A stretch of DNA of 64,000 bases from Brachypodium distachyon. Its lineage: Eukaryota > Streptophyta > Magnoliopsida > Poales > Poaceae. Shown here piece after piece: positions 22,768 through 34,879 of the stretch. Within the stretch, counting starts at the first letter, position 1. Each line of letters begins with the position of its first letter. The translations under genes were made by a program, and so were the position numbers. The notes below the pieces were generated by a model, which saw only the letters and a program-made list of their open reading frames with translations, was not told where the DNA came from and ran no database searches. The stretch lies in the NCBI RefSeq assembly GCF_000005505.3, contig NC_016132.3:32564914-32628913 (forward strand). The letters run 5' to 3'.

Positions 22768-23987
22768 CTAGCATTTCCTCCGGCGTTTTACGGCCGTCTG
22801 GTCCGCCGGGAAGCAGTAGCGGAGGGAGCTGTCCGGGGAGCTGATGTCCGGAACGAAGGCGCCGTAATCGGCCGGACGCCTCTGCCAGTGGAGACCCGAT
22901 GCCGTCGGCGGGGAAGGGAGCTCCGCCGCGGACCGCTGCATCTCCGGCACCTGTCCGAAGAGCTCGTCCGCGTTCCGGTCGTCCGATGAGGACACGTAGT
23001 ACGGCGAGCCGCCCGTGCTGCCTCCCTGCTTCCCGCTGTCAGCCTGCCAATTCGATACATGTCAACAATTGAGCCGATTCGACGTGGCAAATCAATCGCG
23101 GAAGAAGGAATTGCTCATTGAAACAGGGCGATTAGTAGGTGCACGATGATGACCTTGGACGTTCCGCTCTCGCCGAAGCCGAAGCCGAAGCCGGCGTTGA
23201 AATTGCTGAAGCCGCCGAAGAACTCGCCGAGGGGCCAGTCCATCATGCCGCCCTGCCCGCTGAAGGCCGGCGCGCGCTTCGGGGGTGTCCGGCTTGCGGC
23301 CGCCGACGCCGACGCCGCCTCCGCGTGCCGCGGCGCAGGGGAGCCGAACTGCTCATTGACGATGGACCAGTCCGGGAGGCTCTCGTTGGCGTCCGCCGTA
23401 GCGGCGGCCCAGCTGAAGTCGCCCTCTCCGTAGAGAGAGGCCTGGTCCCGCTTGGCCGCTGGCGCCGGCGGAGGAGGGGCGGGAGCGGGGGACGGCTCCG
23501 GTGGATCGGGTAAGCAGTCGTCCTCCTGCTCGTCCAGGCTGACCTGGACGCCGGTGAGGAGGAAGCGGCGGTGCGTGGACACGAAGGCGTTGGCCGTGTG
23601 CACGGCGACGTCGCAGCCCCGGCAGAGCAGCGCCCGGTCCTCCAGGCAGAAGAAGTAGGCGTGGCATTCCTGAACAACAAACAACAAAGGATCAATCAAT
23701 TAATCAGTCAATCAGTACCGAAATCCCCCATCACACGGTTGATGCCGATCGAGGAATGAATCCAAGAGCCAGCGCACCTGGCATATGTCGCACTTGGGCG
23801 GCGAGGCCGGGGGCGCCGGGTCGGCGCTGGCGCTGCCGGGGGAGAGGAGCGGGAGGCGCTGGTGCTTGCCGGCGAGGCGGTTGGCGGCGTGGACGTCGCG
23901 GTCGCAGCGGTCGCACAGGGCGGCCTCGTCGGCGCAGCAGAGGACGCACGCCTCCGCCGCCTCGCACGCGCTGCACAGCACCTTCAT
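22768..23987 (-). CDS. Double B-box zinc-finger protein (BBX20-25 type), three exons, 333 aa
   Basis: Plant BBX family regulator with two B-boxes and no CCT domain, the class that in Arabidopsis (BBX20-25) works with HY5 and COP1 in light signalling. Exons on the minus strand: 23987-23778, 23669-23154 and 23043-22768, all phase 0 with GT/AG introns of 108 and 110 bp. B-box 1 ligands: C5, C8, C17, D20, C25, C28, H33, H42. B-box 2 ligands: C66, C69, C78, D81, C86, C89, H94, H103, split by the first intron after residue 70. A proline-rich linker and a Gly/Phe-rich stretch (about 220-236) follow. Near the C terminus a V306-P307-D308 motif resembles COP1-binding VP motifs, and KRRRK (328-332) is a likely nuclear signal. 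MKVLCSACE is the conserved start. The gene looks intact. Partners in this species are inferred from family knowledge. Confidence 0.9.
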
Positions 23988-24260
23988 GTATCTTCTTGCC
24001 TCACCTCGCGGAGTGTGGAATCCCTGCGCAAATTGAGTGGAGTGGAGTGGAAATTGAGTGCTTGTGGTGTGGGCGATGGCAGCTTGGGGGGGTGGCGGTG
24101 CGGTAGTATTATGGAGGCGTGGGAGGCATGGGAATGGAATGATTCGTGGGCACGGTGGAGGGGACGAGCTCTCCGCGACGTCGCCGGTTCCTATACGCGC
24201 CTTCGTCTCAACGCCTGATGGCCGCAAAAATTGAAACTATATTTACTCACCGATAAATTG
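23988..24260 (-). promoter_or_regulatory. 5' UTR and proximal promoter of the BBX gene
   Basis: The minus strand upstream of the ATG is GC-rich, with GACGTC at about 24177-24182, the core that bZIP factors such as HY5 recognise. A TATA-like AAATATAG lies at about 24238-24245. Positions are plausible only; the transcription start is unknown. Confidence 0.35.
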
Positions 24261-24486
24261 ATGGCGCTGTAGAGGTACAGTTTTTTTAGAATGTTCTTTT
24301 TTTTTTGTAAAAGGAAGGCACCCCCTGTCTCTAGTTTTCAGAATGCTTTTTGGATGAAAATATTGCTCCGACGTTTCTTTTATAAAAAAAACACTGTTTC
24401 CCATGTCATCATTACGTCATTGCTGTGTGGCAAAACTGCGTGCCAGCCAGAGATGAAAGTGACCAAAGTAAGAAGGAAATTATACT

Positions 24487-24722
24487 TGCTTGGTTTCGAA
24501 ATATAAAGCATATAATTTTTGTTGACAGTCAAACTTTTTAAACTCTGACCAAACTTATCGCCAAAATCATTAACATCTCAAATGAATACACTAGGAAAAA
24601 AAATCACGACATTGATCTTGATTTTGAACTTCAAATGTCGTTCAACTTTTGATAAACCTGGCATAACTTTGACAGTCAATAAAAGTTATACGCCTTATAT
24701 TTTGAAACAAATGAAGTATCAT
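24487..24722. mobile_element. Diverged Stowaway-type element, about 235 bp
   Basis: Left end TTTCGAAATATAAAGCATAT and right end GCCTTATATTTTGAAACAAA form an imperfect inverted pair that matches the GTTTCAAAATATAAGGC-type Stowaway terminus. The interior has the usual TTTGACAGTCAA-like inverted blocks (24526 and 24669). Confidence 0.65.
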
Positions 24723-27010
24723 TTTGTAGTCCAAAGATACAATTTCTCTGTCATGTGTCTAAGTTTGTAACAATTTACTTTTCTCGCCCCGTTGCTTCAT
24801 GTGTTCTTGTCTTCGTCATTGCGTTCAAGGAAAAAAAACACCAATGCCGTTTTTCAGGCCATTCTCCCGCATTTGGGTTTTCTCACTCTTTTTTGTTTAG
24901 TGTACTTTTATCTTTGCTATTGCATCTGTTAGTCATCACTTTCCATGACATTTAACTTCTCATTTCCAACGTTCTGGTGAAGCGAAAATTTTGAGATTAA
25001 AAACATACAGTATGTATGAAGGTTTAAAGATTCGCTTTGGACAAAACTTCCCACCATAATAAACAGAATTTTGGAAATTTGAAGAATTTCGAAAACTATT
25101 TTAGACTTCGGTGTATGAAATTCCATGAAGATTTATCAACATTGTAGCCGAACACAAATTTGTGTTGCAAAAGTTACACAAGTTAATTACTGGGTTCTTG
25201 TTCAAATCATTCTTGTTCAAATCAGCATAGTGGACTGATAAAGCAAGTTTACATGATCTATTTCGGAGTCAAATTGTAGTCAAACCAACAAGATTGGCCA
25301 GACTAAAATTCCGAGCCCATCAAAGTGACTAAAACTTCAACGAAATTTGAAACCTTGGTGTGTACTAAAACTTTGTAGTGTAATACCTTGCTACAGAATC
25401 ATAAACACTTTGGTCCAGCAAATTGGGAAGTTCAATTTCTTAAGGAAATCATAAATTTTGAAATAGTTCATAAAATTGAAATGATCAGTATTTAAAACAG
25501 TCAAGCATCTCCATTTATTAAAATGAAAGTAACTAGTCAGAGATTATGTTTTGTTGGCAAATTCCAATCTTTCTCCAGTTTTATATTTCCCCAAACATAT
25601 AGGATCTTGTATCCATTAGATCAGTCAAACCCCTTTGACCATTTTGATTAACATCAATGGCCGAATAAGAACATGGGTAACAGAAAGGTGCCAGAAACAA
25701 ACAAAAATTTAAACGGAACGCCAATAAGTGCTGCATACCTCTAGTAGGAAGGTTTTTAACTCTACAAAATTCAAATGCAAATTTGATATGCGGTTGAAGA
25801 AACAGAATTAGGAAGTTGCTTCTGATGTCACCTCTGCAACCTTTTTAAGCTTAAGGTAAGATGCCAGGGATTGGTTTTCTCTGTTACCCTGTTTCAAATT
25901 TTTGTGTGTAAAGATATGTTTGAAAAACTAAGAGTTGCCTCCTCAACTTTCTCCACGAGCTGTAATGCCATCTGGGCAGTGTTCTCCTATTGGATTGGTA
26001 AGAAACAATGCTCATACGGGTTTTACATCTTGCAAGACGTAAAAATCCAGCATGTCTAGAAAGGGGTTAATCAGGTGATTGCTAAAATAGGTAGGAGGCT
26101 CGGTAGCAGTATGGTATGGTAGTGTTCCTTCTGCGTGTGGGAACACTGTTGCAATATCGTAGGAACATATGTTTTGGATATATAAATGTCTCCCATTGAA
26201 AATGAGGCAGAGAAAATTTGCATTTCAGGAACAGATCTGATAATACGCCTTATCCATTTGGTCCTGCGATGTTGCCCTTTAGTTTTGTTGACATGCAGCT
26301 CTGAGAGTGCGGCGCCCAAGCAAAGCTACCTGCATACTGTTTGACGCAATCGCCCTAACAATATGGGACCTGATCCTGTGTCCCCCCTTATCTCTGAGCT
26401 GTGGGCGGCGATGAGAACGACTCCCCGGATGCTGGAGTGGACCACCGGAAATCCCACACGCGTGGGCTCTCGTGCAACATGGCCAACCCAGGCCACTCAA
26501 TAATGCACGATCTTACGCTACCTCGATCATCGGCTGGGTCATGGGAGTCATGGAGTGATGGACTACGGAATTTTTGCAACTGATGAAGCTCAGTCCTGAC
26601 CACAAGTTTTGGGAGAGGTGCTTACTTCTCAACACATTCGTCCTGTGTGTGACTGACAACAAAAAAATCTGTTCTAAAAGTTCAGCAAAAAAGAGTTTAG
26701 TGTAAAACTTTAACCAAATATATCCTTCCGTAGCCAATAGAACCAGATTTGTTTGAAGTTTTACACTAGAATCATTTTGGATAAACTTAAAAAAATAATC
26801 AGTTTTTCGGTTAGACTTGTCTAAAAATGGTCCTCTCCAAATCTTAATGCCAAAAATACCACGGTGCAACGCCCTTCATTCAACACATGGTCTATCCGCC
26901 GTCACAGAGGGCGTAACAAGTATTTTAGTCTGGCAATCTTTCGACATGTACATGTATTGTCTAGAGGGTGTTGTGCCGAGGTACTTTGGTTATTAGTATT
27001 CGAAGGGGGC
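24723..27010. other. Anonymous AT-rich intergenic DNA
   Basis: No recognisable coding region or transposon. A short inverted repeat is present (TTTAGTGTAAAACTTT near 26697 and AAGTTTTACACTAG near 26755). The rest shows nothing I can support. Confidence 0.4.
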
Positions 27011-27075
27011 ATTTTTATTACTCACTCCGATCCATATTAGTTGTTGCTGATTCAGTATAAAAATTATACAAAATC
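27011..27075. mobile_element. Truncated Stowaway end
   Basis: ACTCACTCCGATCCATATTA followed by GTTGTTGCTGATTCAG matches one end of a grass Stowaway family; no opposite terminus follows. Confidence 0.5.
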
Positions 27076-27159
27076 AGATTACATTACACTAGTGGGGAAG
27101 ATTGGGAAATAAATACTCGACTTTGGTTCGTATATATATAGATAGGTCATATATATGAC

Positions 27160-27548
27160 GAAGTATCCGGTGAAAACTCTCATTCGGTGCAAACCGTGCA
27201 AACTTCATAAAACTGTTTAAAAGTTTCAAAAAAAAACTACAAAAATACCATATGTTGGGAGTGTGATGTTGTACAAACCTACAAAATTTCAAGTTCAGAA
27301 TCAAAAGCATTTGGAAGAAATTAAAAAGAGAAATTTACAATGAATAGTGTCAAACACTCAAAGATCACTATTCATGCAGAATTTGTTTTTTTCGCTGCTA
27401 CCAAATGAAATTGACTTTAGACTTGAAATTTTACACATATTTCTAGCATCAATTTTCTAACATATGTGATTTTTTTGAGAATTTTTTGAATTTTTTTGGT
27501 GGAGTTCTCACGGTTTGCACCGAACGAGGGTTTTCACCTGATATTTCA
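27160..27548. mobile_element. MITE-like element with about 38-bp terminal inverted repeats
   Basis: GTATCCGGTGAAAACTCTCA then TTCGGTGCAAACCGTG (27163-27198) is inverted at 27508-27545 (CACGGTTTGCACCGAACGAG then GGTTTTCACCTGATAT). The interior is AT-rich and non-coding. Family unknown to me; the layout suits a Mutator-type MITE. Confidence 0.7.
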
Positions 27549-28183
27549 CCCATATATATTTGTTAGCTTATGTCATTTTTCAAAGAAATAAACCATATAT
27601 ATTATAAAGGTTTAGCAGGAATTTTCGAGCCAGTGGGCTCTACCCACTGATTTCCATTAAAGAAACCGTCCAGAACAACAAAAAGAGCTGCCATGCTATG
27701 TAAGCTGCCTTTTCGTCATTGGCGCCCATCCAAAGCTCCTCGCATATGCTTCAGATATCACCATTTCCAGCATCTGAGCAGCCTTCTCCAGCTTCCTCCT
27801 ATTTGTGTCTTTCTGTAAGTGAGCCCAGGAGAAGATGTTAGTACACAAATGAAACCCCACAGAAGAAGGGAATATATGTTTAAAAAGCAGGAATACAAAA
27901 TCAGATCTTGTCCTCTTCAATTTCAGCCCACCCAAAGGTTTAGCATGAATACAAAGCACCGTAAACATAATAAAAATTACATCGAGGTTGCTAATGTTAC
28001 GAGCCTGATCTGTTGGGACGAGGCTCAAATGAATATTGGTGCTAAAGTAAAATTTCTGACGAAAAATAAGTTTTGTTTTAAGTCACATACTTTCCTAACC
28101 ATGGCTGTTCGAATCAAATCCATCGATGTTAGGACTTCAGTTCAGTATATTGTCAAACATTAGCAAGTAGTGTAAGAGGCTAG
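27549..28183. other. No gene recognised
   Basis: AT-rich DNA without supported features. Confidence 0.35.
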
Positions 28184-28300
28184 TCCTGACCACAAGATTA
28201 GCCACATGTGCTACAGGCTACGGATTAACCCCCTTGACCACAAGATTGGCCACATGTGCAGGCTACGGTTTTAACCACAAGTTTTGCCACGGTAGCTGCG
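28184..28300. repeat. Imperfect direct repeat, about 40 bp
   Basis: TGACCACAAGATTAGCCACA (28187) with TGTGC and AGGCTACGG is repeated at 28238 as TGACCACAAGATTGGCCACA with the same continuation. A third, weaker copy (ACCACAAGTTTTGCCAC) lies at 28275. A (GCT)n run of seven follows at about 28450-28470. Confidence 0.7.
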
Positions 28301-28723
28301 GCAACAGGAAGGGATCCGGTGCTCGTACGACTGGCGAGGGCAGCGCAAGCGTGGCCGCCTACGCACCTAAACAAGTCGCCCGGATCTTTTAGGGCCGCCA
28401 TCGCTCCGTTTACTGTTGACAGCTACTCTCCTGATCAGTCCTCCTGATCGCTGCTGCTGCTGCTGCTGCTTTAACATCCAACGAGGCGCTGGCTGGGCAG
28501 ACCAGCTGTTTCCACGTTAATAGAAGCTCCTAGCTTGCCATTTTTGTGAGAGAAAAAATTGTAAGCTTATGCTGTGGGGAGGTCGGGATCAAGCTGCTGA
28601 GATGAACTGTACTCAACATATCACACAGAGTCAGAGACAAAACAGAGACAAAACGATGTAGTCCCGGCAACCACTAGTGAAAAGTGAAAAACATCCTCTC
28701 CCTGAAACTCGGCGGAAAACCTG

Positions 28724-28808
28724 TGTAAAAACTTGCAGAAGTAATAGTAATACCATGCGCTGGGAGGTGATATCAAATGGTTCCAAGGTCCAACTGGACC
28801 ATATTTAC
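28724..28808 (+). repeat. Dispersed repeat segment shared with 46402-46483
   Basis: GGTGATATCAAATGGTTCCA then AGGTCCAACTGGACCATATT is identical at about 28765 and 46433, with similar flanks (TGTAAAACTTG, AATACCA). One copy directly abuts the right end of the second CACTA element. Probably part of a repeat family I cannot name. Confidence 0.75.
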
Positions 28809-28959
28809 AAGAGCTTTTTTTTACGGTTATTGTTGAGTCCGTCTCATATTTTTCAGTACTTCCGTAAAAATTAATTCTGTCCGTTCGTCCGCATCCTAAT
28901 TATATTTACACGACCGGCCGCTTTGACCACAATCTGATCGTGACTTCGATCTGACTCGA

Positions 28960-29290
28960 TAATCTCCCCCTTTCGTCAGCCCCTACCACTCCCCTCCTCA
29001 CGCCGCCGCCGCTGCTCGCCGGACGCGCCACCTAGCTAGGCGGCGGCGGCCCGCGCCCGAGGCTTGCGCAGATGAGGCGGCCCGCGCCCGAGGCCGAGGC
29101 GGTGGCGGCCCGCGCTCGAGGCAGCGGCGGCGCTTGCGCGGAGGTGCCCGGGGCAGCGGAGCTTGCGACGGGGCCCGCGGGCGGTGCGGCGGCTGCGGCG
29201 GCTCGCGCCCGCGAACGGAGGGGCGGCGGTGGCGTGCGCACATCAGCGCACGACGGCAGCGGCACCCCTCTTCCCCTTTATTGCTGTATA
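28960..29290 (+). other. GC-rich segment before the HIP pseudogene
   Basis: Dense CCG/GCG repeats on both strands resemble a grass 5' UTR or first exon. Reading frames are long only because of composition. It may be the start of the decayed gene downstream. Confidence 0.3.
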
Positions 29291-29548
29291 CCTTCATGTT
29301 ACTACATGTATCTATGAAGCATATGGCTGCAGCTGGTGTTTGAACCTTAAATAAGTTTTTGCAATAGAGATCCCAACATTTTGTATCACCGTCGTACTTA
29401 ACTGAATGAACACTGAAATCTTCGCCACAGGGCCCTAAAAATGCATTATGTGTTAGTTTAGCGCAGAGCATATCAACCCAGCACTGGAATTATCTATGCA
29501 TTACACTGTTTCTTTGTGCATCTGAAATTGGTTCATCTAATTGACTTG

Positions 29549-30085
29549 AATGGTCAGATTATAGAGCTCATGTATGCCTGCAATATGGTTTTATTACAGG
29601 AGAAAATTGATTAAGTTGTTAGTCGGAACTCTTAAACTTTATTTGGCAGGTGGCATCTGTTCTTCTTCTGCTATAGTTTGCACTTATTTGGCTCATGCTT
29701 GGCTTGTTGTATTTTTTGGAAGTTGTTTTTCAGTACGACTCCTGCGAAATTTGAGTTTCTTTTTCACATAAGTTCTGTTTTGTTCTTTTACGTTTGAAAG
29801 GGTGCTACTTTTGGGTTGCTGCCTTGAATGGTCAGATTATAGTAACTCATTTTTGCTTACCATATGGTTTCATTACAGGAGAATTGTTTAGGTGATTAGT
29901 CAGAACTCTTAAACTTTATTTGATAGGTGCTATCTGTTATTTAACCGCTGTAATTTTCAATTCTCTGGCCCATGTTTGGCTTGTTGTATTTCTGTAAGTT
30001 GTTTTTCAGTATGATTCCTGTGAAAGCTGAGTTTCTTTCTCACATGAGTTTCTTTTGTTGTTTTACATTTGAAAGGCACCACTTC
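29549..30085 (+). repeat. Tandem duplication, about 276-bp unit
   Basis: The block from GAATGGTCAGATTATAG at 29549 through GTTTGAAAGG (about 29802) is repeated from 29826 to about 30077. Both copies keep TATGGTTTNATTACAGGAGAA, CTCTTAAACTTTATTTG, TTGGCTTGTTGTATTT and AGTTGTTTTTCAGTA, with roughly one difference in five bases. It lies within the presumed intron of the HIP pseudogene. Confidence 0.85.
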
Positions 30086-30459
30086 TGAGTTGCTCCAACT
30101 ATGGAAGTGGTACTGCAAATCAGTCAAAAGTTGATTTAAGCACCCAAGTTTTACCTCATTTTTGGCCATATGATTCCATCTTGCTCTTTCCCTATCCTGT
30201 GTTATACAGACACTAGAAAGACTATATCACCGAACTGTAACCATCTACATTTTCTGAACTTCCTATGACGATAAACTGGTGTAAACACCTCTGTCATTTC
30301 ATGCACCGGAATTTGATTGCGTTTTACATCAGGCTTTGCAAGTCTTAATTCAGGTGGATGGCTTTGCAACTCTTGTAATAGTATATAGGTCCTATGTCAT
30401 CTGACAGTTCATTCAGTTTTACATTATTGACATAATCCACTAACTGAGTGTTGAATGTT

Positions 30460-30812
30460 TTATGTAACATGTTCATAAAAATGAAGAAACCTGCTGCTGA
30501 CATTTGTAATGCGAATGCTGCTCTTGAGGTTTGTCTCCCTTTTATTGCTTATGTTTCTCTTGCTCAGTTTTATCCACTATATCAGCAGGCACAGTTAGAA
30601 TATATTAAAGGGCTGGATAAGAAGGCAATAATTATATTGATTCTGCAGGATGCTCTGTAACTAACCCATCCTTGTATTTCTTTCAGATCAAACCAAACTC
30701 TGCAAAGGAAAAACTGAACTCTTGGAACGGCTTATGCTATGCTCGGTAAATAGGATGAAGCTGCTCGTGATATGCATACGAAAGAATTATCAAAAGAGGA
30801 TCCTACAGGATG
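30460..30812 (+). pseudogene. Decayed fragment of an Hsc70-interacting protein (HIP/FAM10-type) TPR gene
   Basis: Two exon remnants. The first (about 30472-30531) reads FIKMKKPAADICNANAALE and ends at GTTTGT. After an intron closing with TTTCTTTCAG (30687) the second reads IKPNSAK, then in a shifted frame AYAMLGK-stop-DEAARDMHT. This follows the TPR region of plant HIP co-chaperones, which bind Hsp70, around the conserved NPDSAKGYK and AMLGKWDEAARDLH blocks. A Trp codon has become TAG and at least one frameshift is present. The intron is kept, so it is a duplicated or transposed genomic copy, not a processed one. The other exons of the gene are not visible. Confidence 0.65.
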
Positions 30813-32668
30813 AGATCTGAGACCTGAGAGGCTGGGACCTTTCCCCTTTGCAAACAAATTACCCCTTATTAGTGTTAAATAACACAGGGCATAGATTTTT
30901 GCCTCAGTTACGAATTGGGGAAGATTATGACGGGGAACTAAAGGGTTCGTGCCCTCGTGGGGTGATGGGAGGTCGGGACCGAGAGAATCGAATGGGAGAT
31001 AGATACCTACGGTGGAGGACACGAGGCAGCGGTCTGCGGCGCCCGGCAGCGGGATGGGGAGGGAAGGGCGGCGGTGCTCGCACAAGGAGGAAGATGAGGG
31101 ACGGAGCGAGCTAGCGAGGGGGGGCGTCAGGGCGTGGTGCGCAGCACCTGGATGGGCCAAAATATAGGTGGCCAACGGCCCAGCAAGGCCCCTCAAGCCT
31201 AAGGTGGAAAAAAAAGGTTAGATTTGGGCCAAAACTAGTTGAGTTCACGGGCCAAATGTAAAGATGAGTTGGGTTGGGCCAGAATTGAGAAGGCTAATGG
31301 TCAAATGTATTAATCCAAAAAATAAAAATAAAATAAACGGTTCGTGCCCGGCCCGGCCTGAGGTTGAAGCCCAGACACGGCACAGGTGGGGCGTCGGGCC
31401 GGCCCGATCCAATTATTTTATACACAATACATTTATTATTTTATACTTTTTATACTATTGTTAATGTAACAATATCTTTGCTGAGAATAGTCTCGTTTGC
31501 TATGTCACATATCTACTTAATCTTTTTTTTGTAACTATCGAGATGTTTCTAGAATAAAACATATAACTACATATTAACAGTTATAGAAACCTAAGTTGAC
31601 AATCCATATCTATTTGTTATAGCGTTGTATGAAACATTATATTACCAAAGATACGTAGCTTAAAGATCATCACAAACACGCATTCATATTTTGGTGAGGT
31701 ATATGAGACTTATTTTAGCCGCCTTGTTATGAGTACTCGTAAATATTAAATGTTGCAAAATACAATGCCATACAAATTATTAAAAAACAAAAAAATACAT
31801 CAAAATACATTGTTGCAACCATAAATAAATATTAAATGTTATATGTATGAATATTAGTTCGCCCTACCTCAAAAAAATTTGTCCTTCGTCAATGGGCATA
31901 GAGGAGGTGTGTGCATGGAAGGAAGGATATGAGGAAGTAACGTGTAGATTTTTGGTTAACTAGTGTTATTGTTGCACTTCAGCTGACCATCTCCATGGAA
32001 GGTTTACTCTTTGTCGTACTTCAATTCATTAATGTAAAAAAACAAACAAACAATGAAGGCGTGAAAAAATACCGTACTTCCTTTGTAGATGCGAGTACAA
32101 ATACAGTGCACTTATGCTAGCTGGAGACATGGTTTACAAGTTTTATACACCATGTCTGCGCGCATATCTAAACATTATTCCTCTGCAGCCTGAGTTCCTA
32201 TTGCTACCTATACGCTCCACTCATTTTCTGATCAAGAGCATAGGCTTGAGAGTCACCGGGAGTATTCAAAACTATGAGAACCATGACAATTGTAAGCACG
32301 AGTGTTCTTGGGCGGATTTACAAAATGGGGACTCAAGAGAAATTGTTCAGCCATGTGGTACACGAGTTAGGTTTGGAAATAGAAAAACTAAGATGATTGT
32401 ACCTGAAAAATAAAGATTTTAGACATAATTAGTGGATTACAGATGAAAATAGAAGAAAAACTAAGATGATTTGATATGGACATGATCACCATGGATACGA
32501 CCATTAGAACCCTAATTGTTGGTGTATATAATAACAATTATAATCAGGTGAATTCAATTACAAATTGTTTTCATTATGTTACTTGCAAAAAGGCGGAGCT
32601 ACTATATTGTGTAATCTTATTATATAGGCATCTTATTGAACTTTTACAAGTCCAAAGTGAAGATGAAG
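30813..32668. other. Intergenic DNA
   Basis: A GC-rich patch (30940-31140) with GGGCC-rich repeats to 31400, then AT-rich DNA. No supported gene, RNA or transposon end. Confidence 0.35.
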
Positions 32669-32670
32669 TG

Positions 32671-34030
32671 TGATAGCCTGCAAAGAGAGATTCAAAGTGA
32701 AGGCTATCAAGTCTACTTTTCCAACAAATCAAACGGCACATGATTCGAAGCTTGCAAGAGAAAGATATCATGAATTAAAGTTGAATCCGATTCGGGTTCG
32801 AGCCGTCAGGAGACCCGAATTTGTTTTAATCACCCAGGCCGCATCCGGAGTCCAAATCAAGCAAACAAGTACTTGTTGGAAAGAACGGATCTGGCCCCAT
32901 CAAGATATTCGACTCGTGCTGACCGTGGCGGACAAAACAAGATGACGGATCTGTTTTTCTGTTTCCTAAAGAGTTGTGGTTTGTTAGGAAAGTTAGAGAT
33001 AGAGTTGGATTTCGGCCTCCTTACTCAAGGTGGACGAAAATATCTCTCCCTCCTCCTTTATATACCCCATGAGCCCCACTAAAGAGCCTTGGGTTTTGAT
33101 TAGATAAAGTTTAGCCATCTTTGCTACTTTCGTGTAATCGCGTGTGTCGGTTAGACCACCTGTTTTACTGTCGTCAAGACTCCAACATATTGTCTCGTTG
33201 AGACATTGGTTTGATATAGTATATTCGCAATTTCAGATTGCATCGGCTATTTATCTTGTTCTTGCTTGTTCTTCGATTGCTTGCAGGAACAAAGACCTTC
33301 GTGGTCAGGTTGATCGTGCCCTCGCGTGATCAATAAACCCGCTGGAGTTGGTGTATCGATTGCTAAGGCACTGCCTTCTAGACCGTAGTCGGATCGTCAA
33401 CGTCATCTCCTACCCAAATCGAGAGTTATCAATCTCATCGAAAGATCGGGCCACCCCGACCCCACATCACGTGGTATCAGAGCTTAAGGTTGCTCGGTGA
33501 GATTTTTCCAGTTTTTCCATAGTTTAGATCTATTTTACCTATAGTCCAGAAAAAGCCAATAAAAAAAATAGAGATTAGTTACCTTCGTCCCAAAAACCAA
33601 TCTGAGCCTTGCAATTTTCACATTAGTATTTGCATTGTTGAATCTTTGCTGCATTAATCGTGTCAAGGTTCTGGATTAGATTGGATCGTTTTTCAGATTT
33701 TTTCTACTAGACCGAACTTGCTTTTGGTTTTCTTGTTCTTCATGTGACGCAGGTTTCGTTCATCAATCTTTCGCCGCCAAACTCCCTGCCACACCACCAC
33801 CACGCCATAATCTTCCGCTACCACCATATCTTCCATCGAGTCCTACACCGAGTCCTTCTCCGAGTTCGAGTCCGAGTCCAATCGAGAGTGCTTTTGGAAA
33901 GTGTTTCATAATAGATTGAATTTTGTTTGGAGATCAAATTGTTCGGAAAGTTGTGAAAAAAGAAAGGAAAGAAAAGGAAGAAAAAAAAGGAAAGAAAGAA
34001 AGAAAAAACGAAAAGAAGAGAGAAAAAGAA
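32671..34030 (+). mobile_element. LTR retrotransposon 5' LTR with primer-binding site, interior lost or non-coding
   Basis: The LTR runs from TGATAGCCTGCAAAG (32671) to CCCCACATCA (33469), about 799 bp, with TGAT/ATCA ends and a TATA box (TTTATATAC, 33058-33066). Two bases later TGGTATCAGAGC (33472-33483) is the initiator-tRNA-Met primer-binding site of plant LTR elements. The following 560 bases look like a leader, end in a purine-rich tract (33955-34030) and hold no gag or pol. No second LTR is in the window, so it is truncated or a non-coding (LARD-like) element. Confidence 0.75.
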
Positions 34031-34763
34031 TCAGTTTCGGATCCACGTTGAGAGAATTTTAGATGCGCCTGTTCTTGGCGTTGGGGGAGGCGGCGCTGCA
34101 TCATTCGGCGTGGGTGCACGAGAGGAAACCCTGCCTGGCAGCGGTGGTCGTGGGGCTTTTTTTCCAGAGAGGAACGGGAAGGGATGCGAGGAAGAGGGGA
34201 ACACGGTCGTGCGCTTTTTCGTTCGACGGGGTGGACGACGTACGATGCACTGACGTAACTGTGAATTAAGAAATAGTAAAGAAATCTGCGCATGTGCCAT
34301 GAGTGTTGAACAATATTTTAATCAGTGTATCTATATATTTATTGTTGAATGTCTCTTGCGAGTTGATATTATTGAAATCAGCATAGGAGTTGTTGTAGAT
34401 TTATCACTGTGGGAATTAAATGATGAAAACAATAATGTGAAATTTCAACAGCATAGATAGTTGCTATACTTAGCAAAAGTCGACAACTTCATCACAACTG
34501 TCTTTAATGCAAAGGTGTAGTATCTTCCAGCCAACTGGTTTGTACTTAGCTTATTAGTGCCAACTGAAGGTGGAATCTTTGAACTATTATTTTGGGACTT
34601 TTGCTCATCATATTCTGCAGTTGACCCATTGGTATTCGCGGTAGTTAGAAATTTTTTGTGCCTGTTATTGCTGAAAGAGACAAATGCTCCTGATCATGTT
34701 ATGTTACGAGGTATTACAAAATTTGTACAAGTTGATTCTGCGATTGAATTACACGTGCGTTGC
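34031..34763. other. No gene recognised
   Basis: A GC-rich patch to about 34260, which may still belong to the preceding element, then AT-rich DNA. Nothing else supported. Confidence 0.35.
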
Positions 34764-34879
34764 TTCCCTCTGTTCCATAATTCTTGTCTCAAATTTGACC
34801 AAAAATGAATGTATCTACTCCTAAAAAATGTCTAGATACATGTAATATTTCGACAAGAATTATGGAACGGAAGGAGTAC
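34764..34879. mobile_element. Stowaway-type MITE
   Basis: TTCCCTCTGTTCCATAATTC at the left and AATTATGGAACGGAAGGAGT at the right are inverted copies; the interior resembles the MITEs at 2012 and 5459. Confidence 0.85.

Noticed and set aside
23139..23699. Plus-strand and alternate-frame ORFs over the BBX gene
   Set aside because: Shadows of BBX exon 2; the B-box ligands and splice sites support only the minus-strand frame.
28998..29471. Open frames in the GC-rich block before the HIP remnant
   Set aside because: CCG/GCG composition gives open frames on both strands with no recognisable protein.
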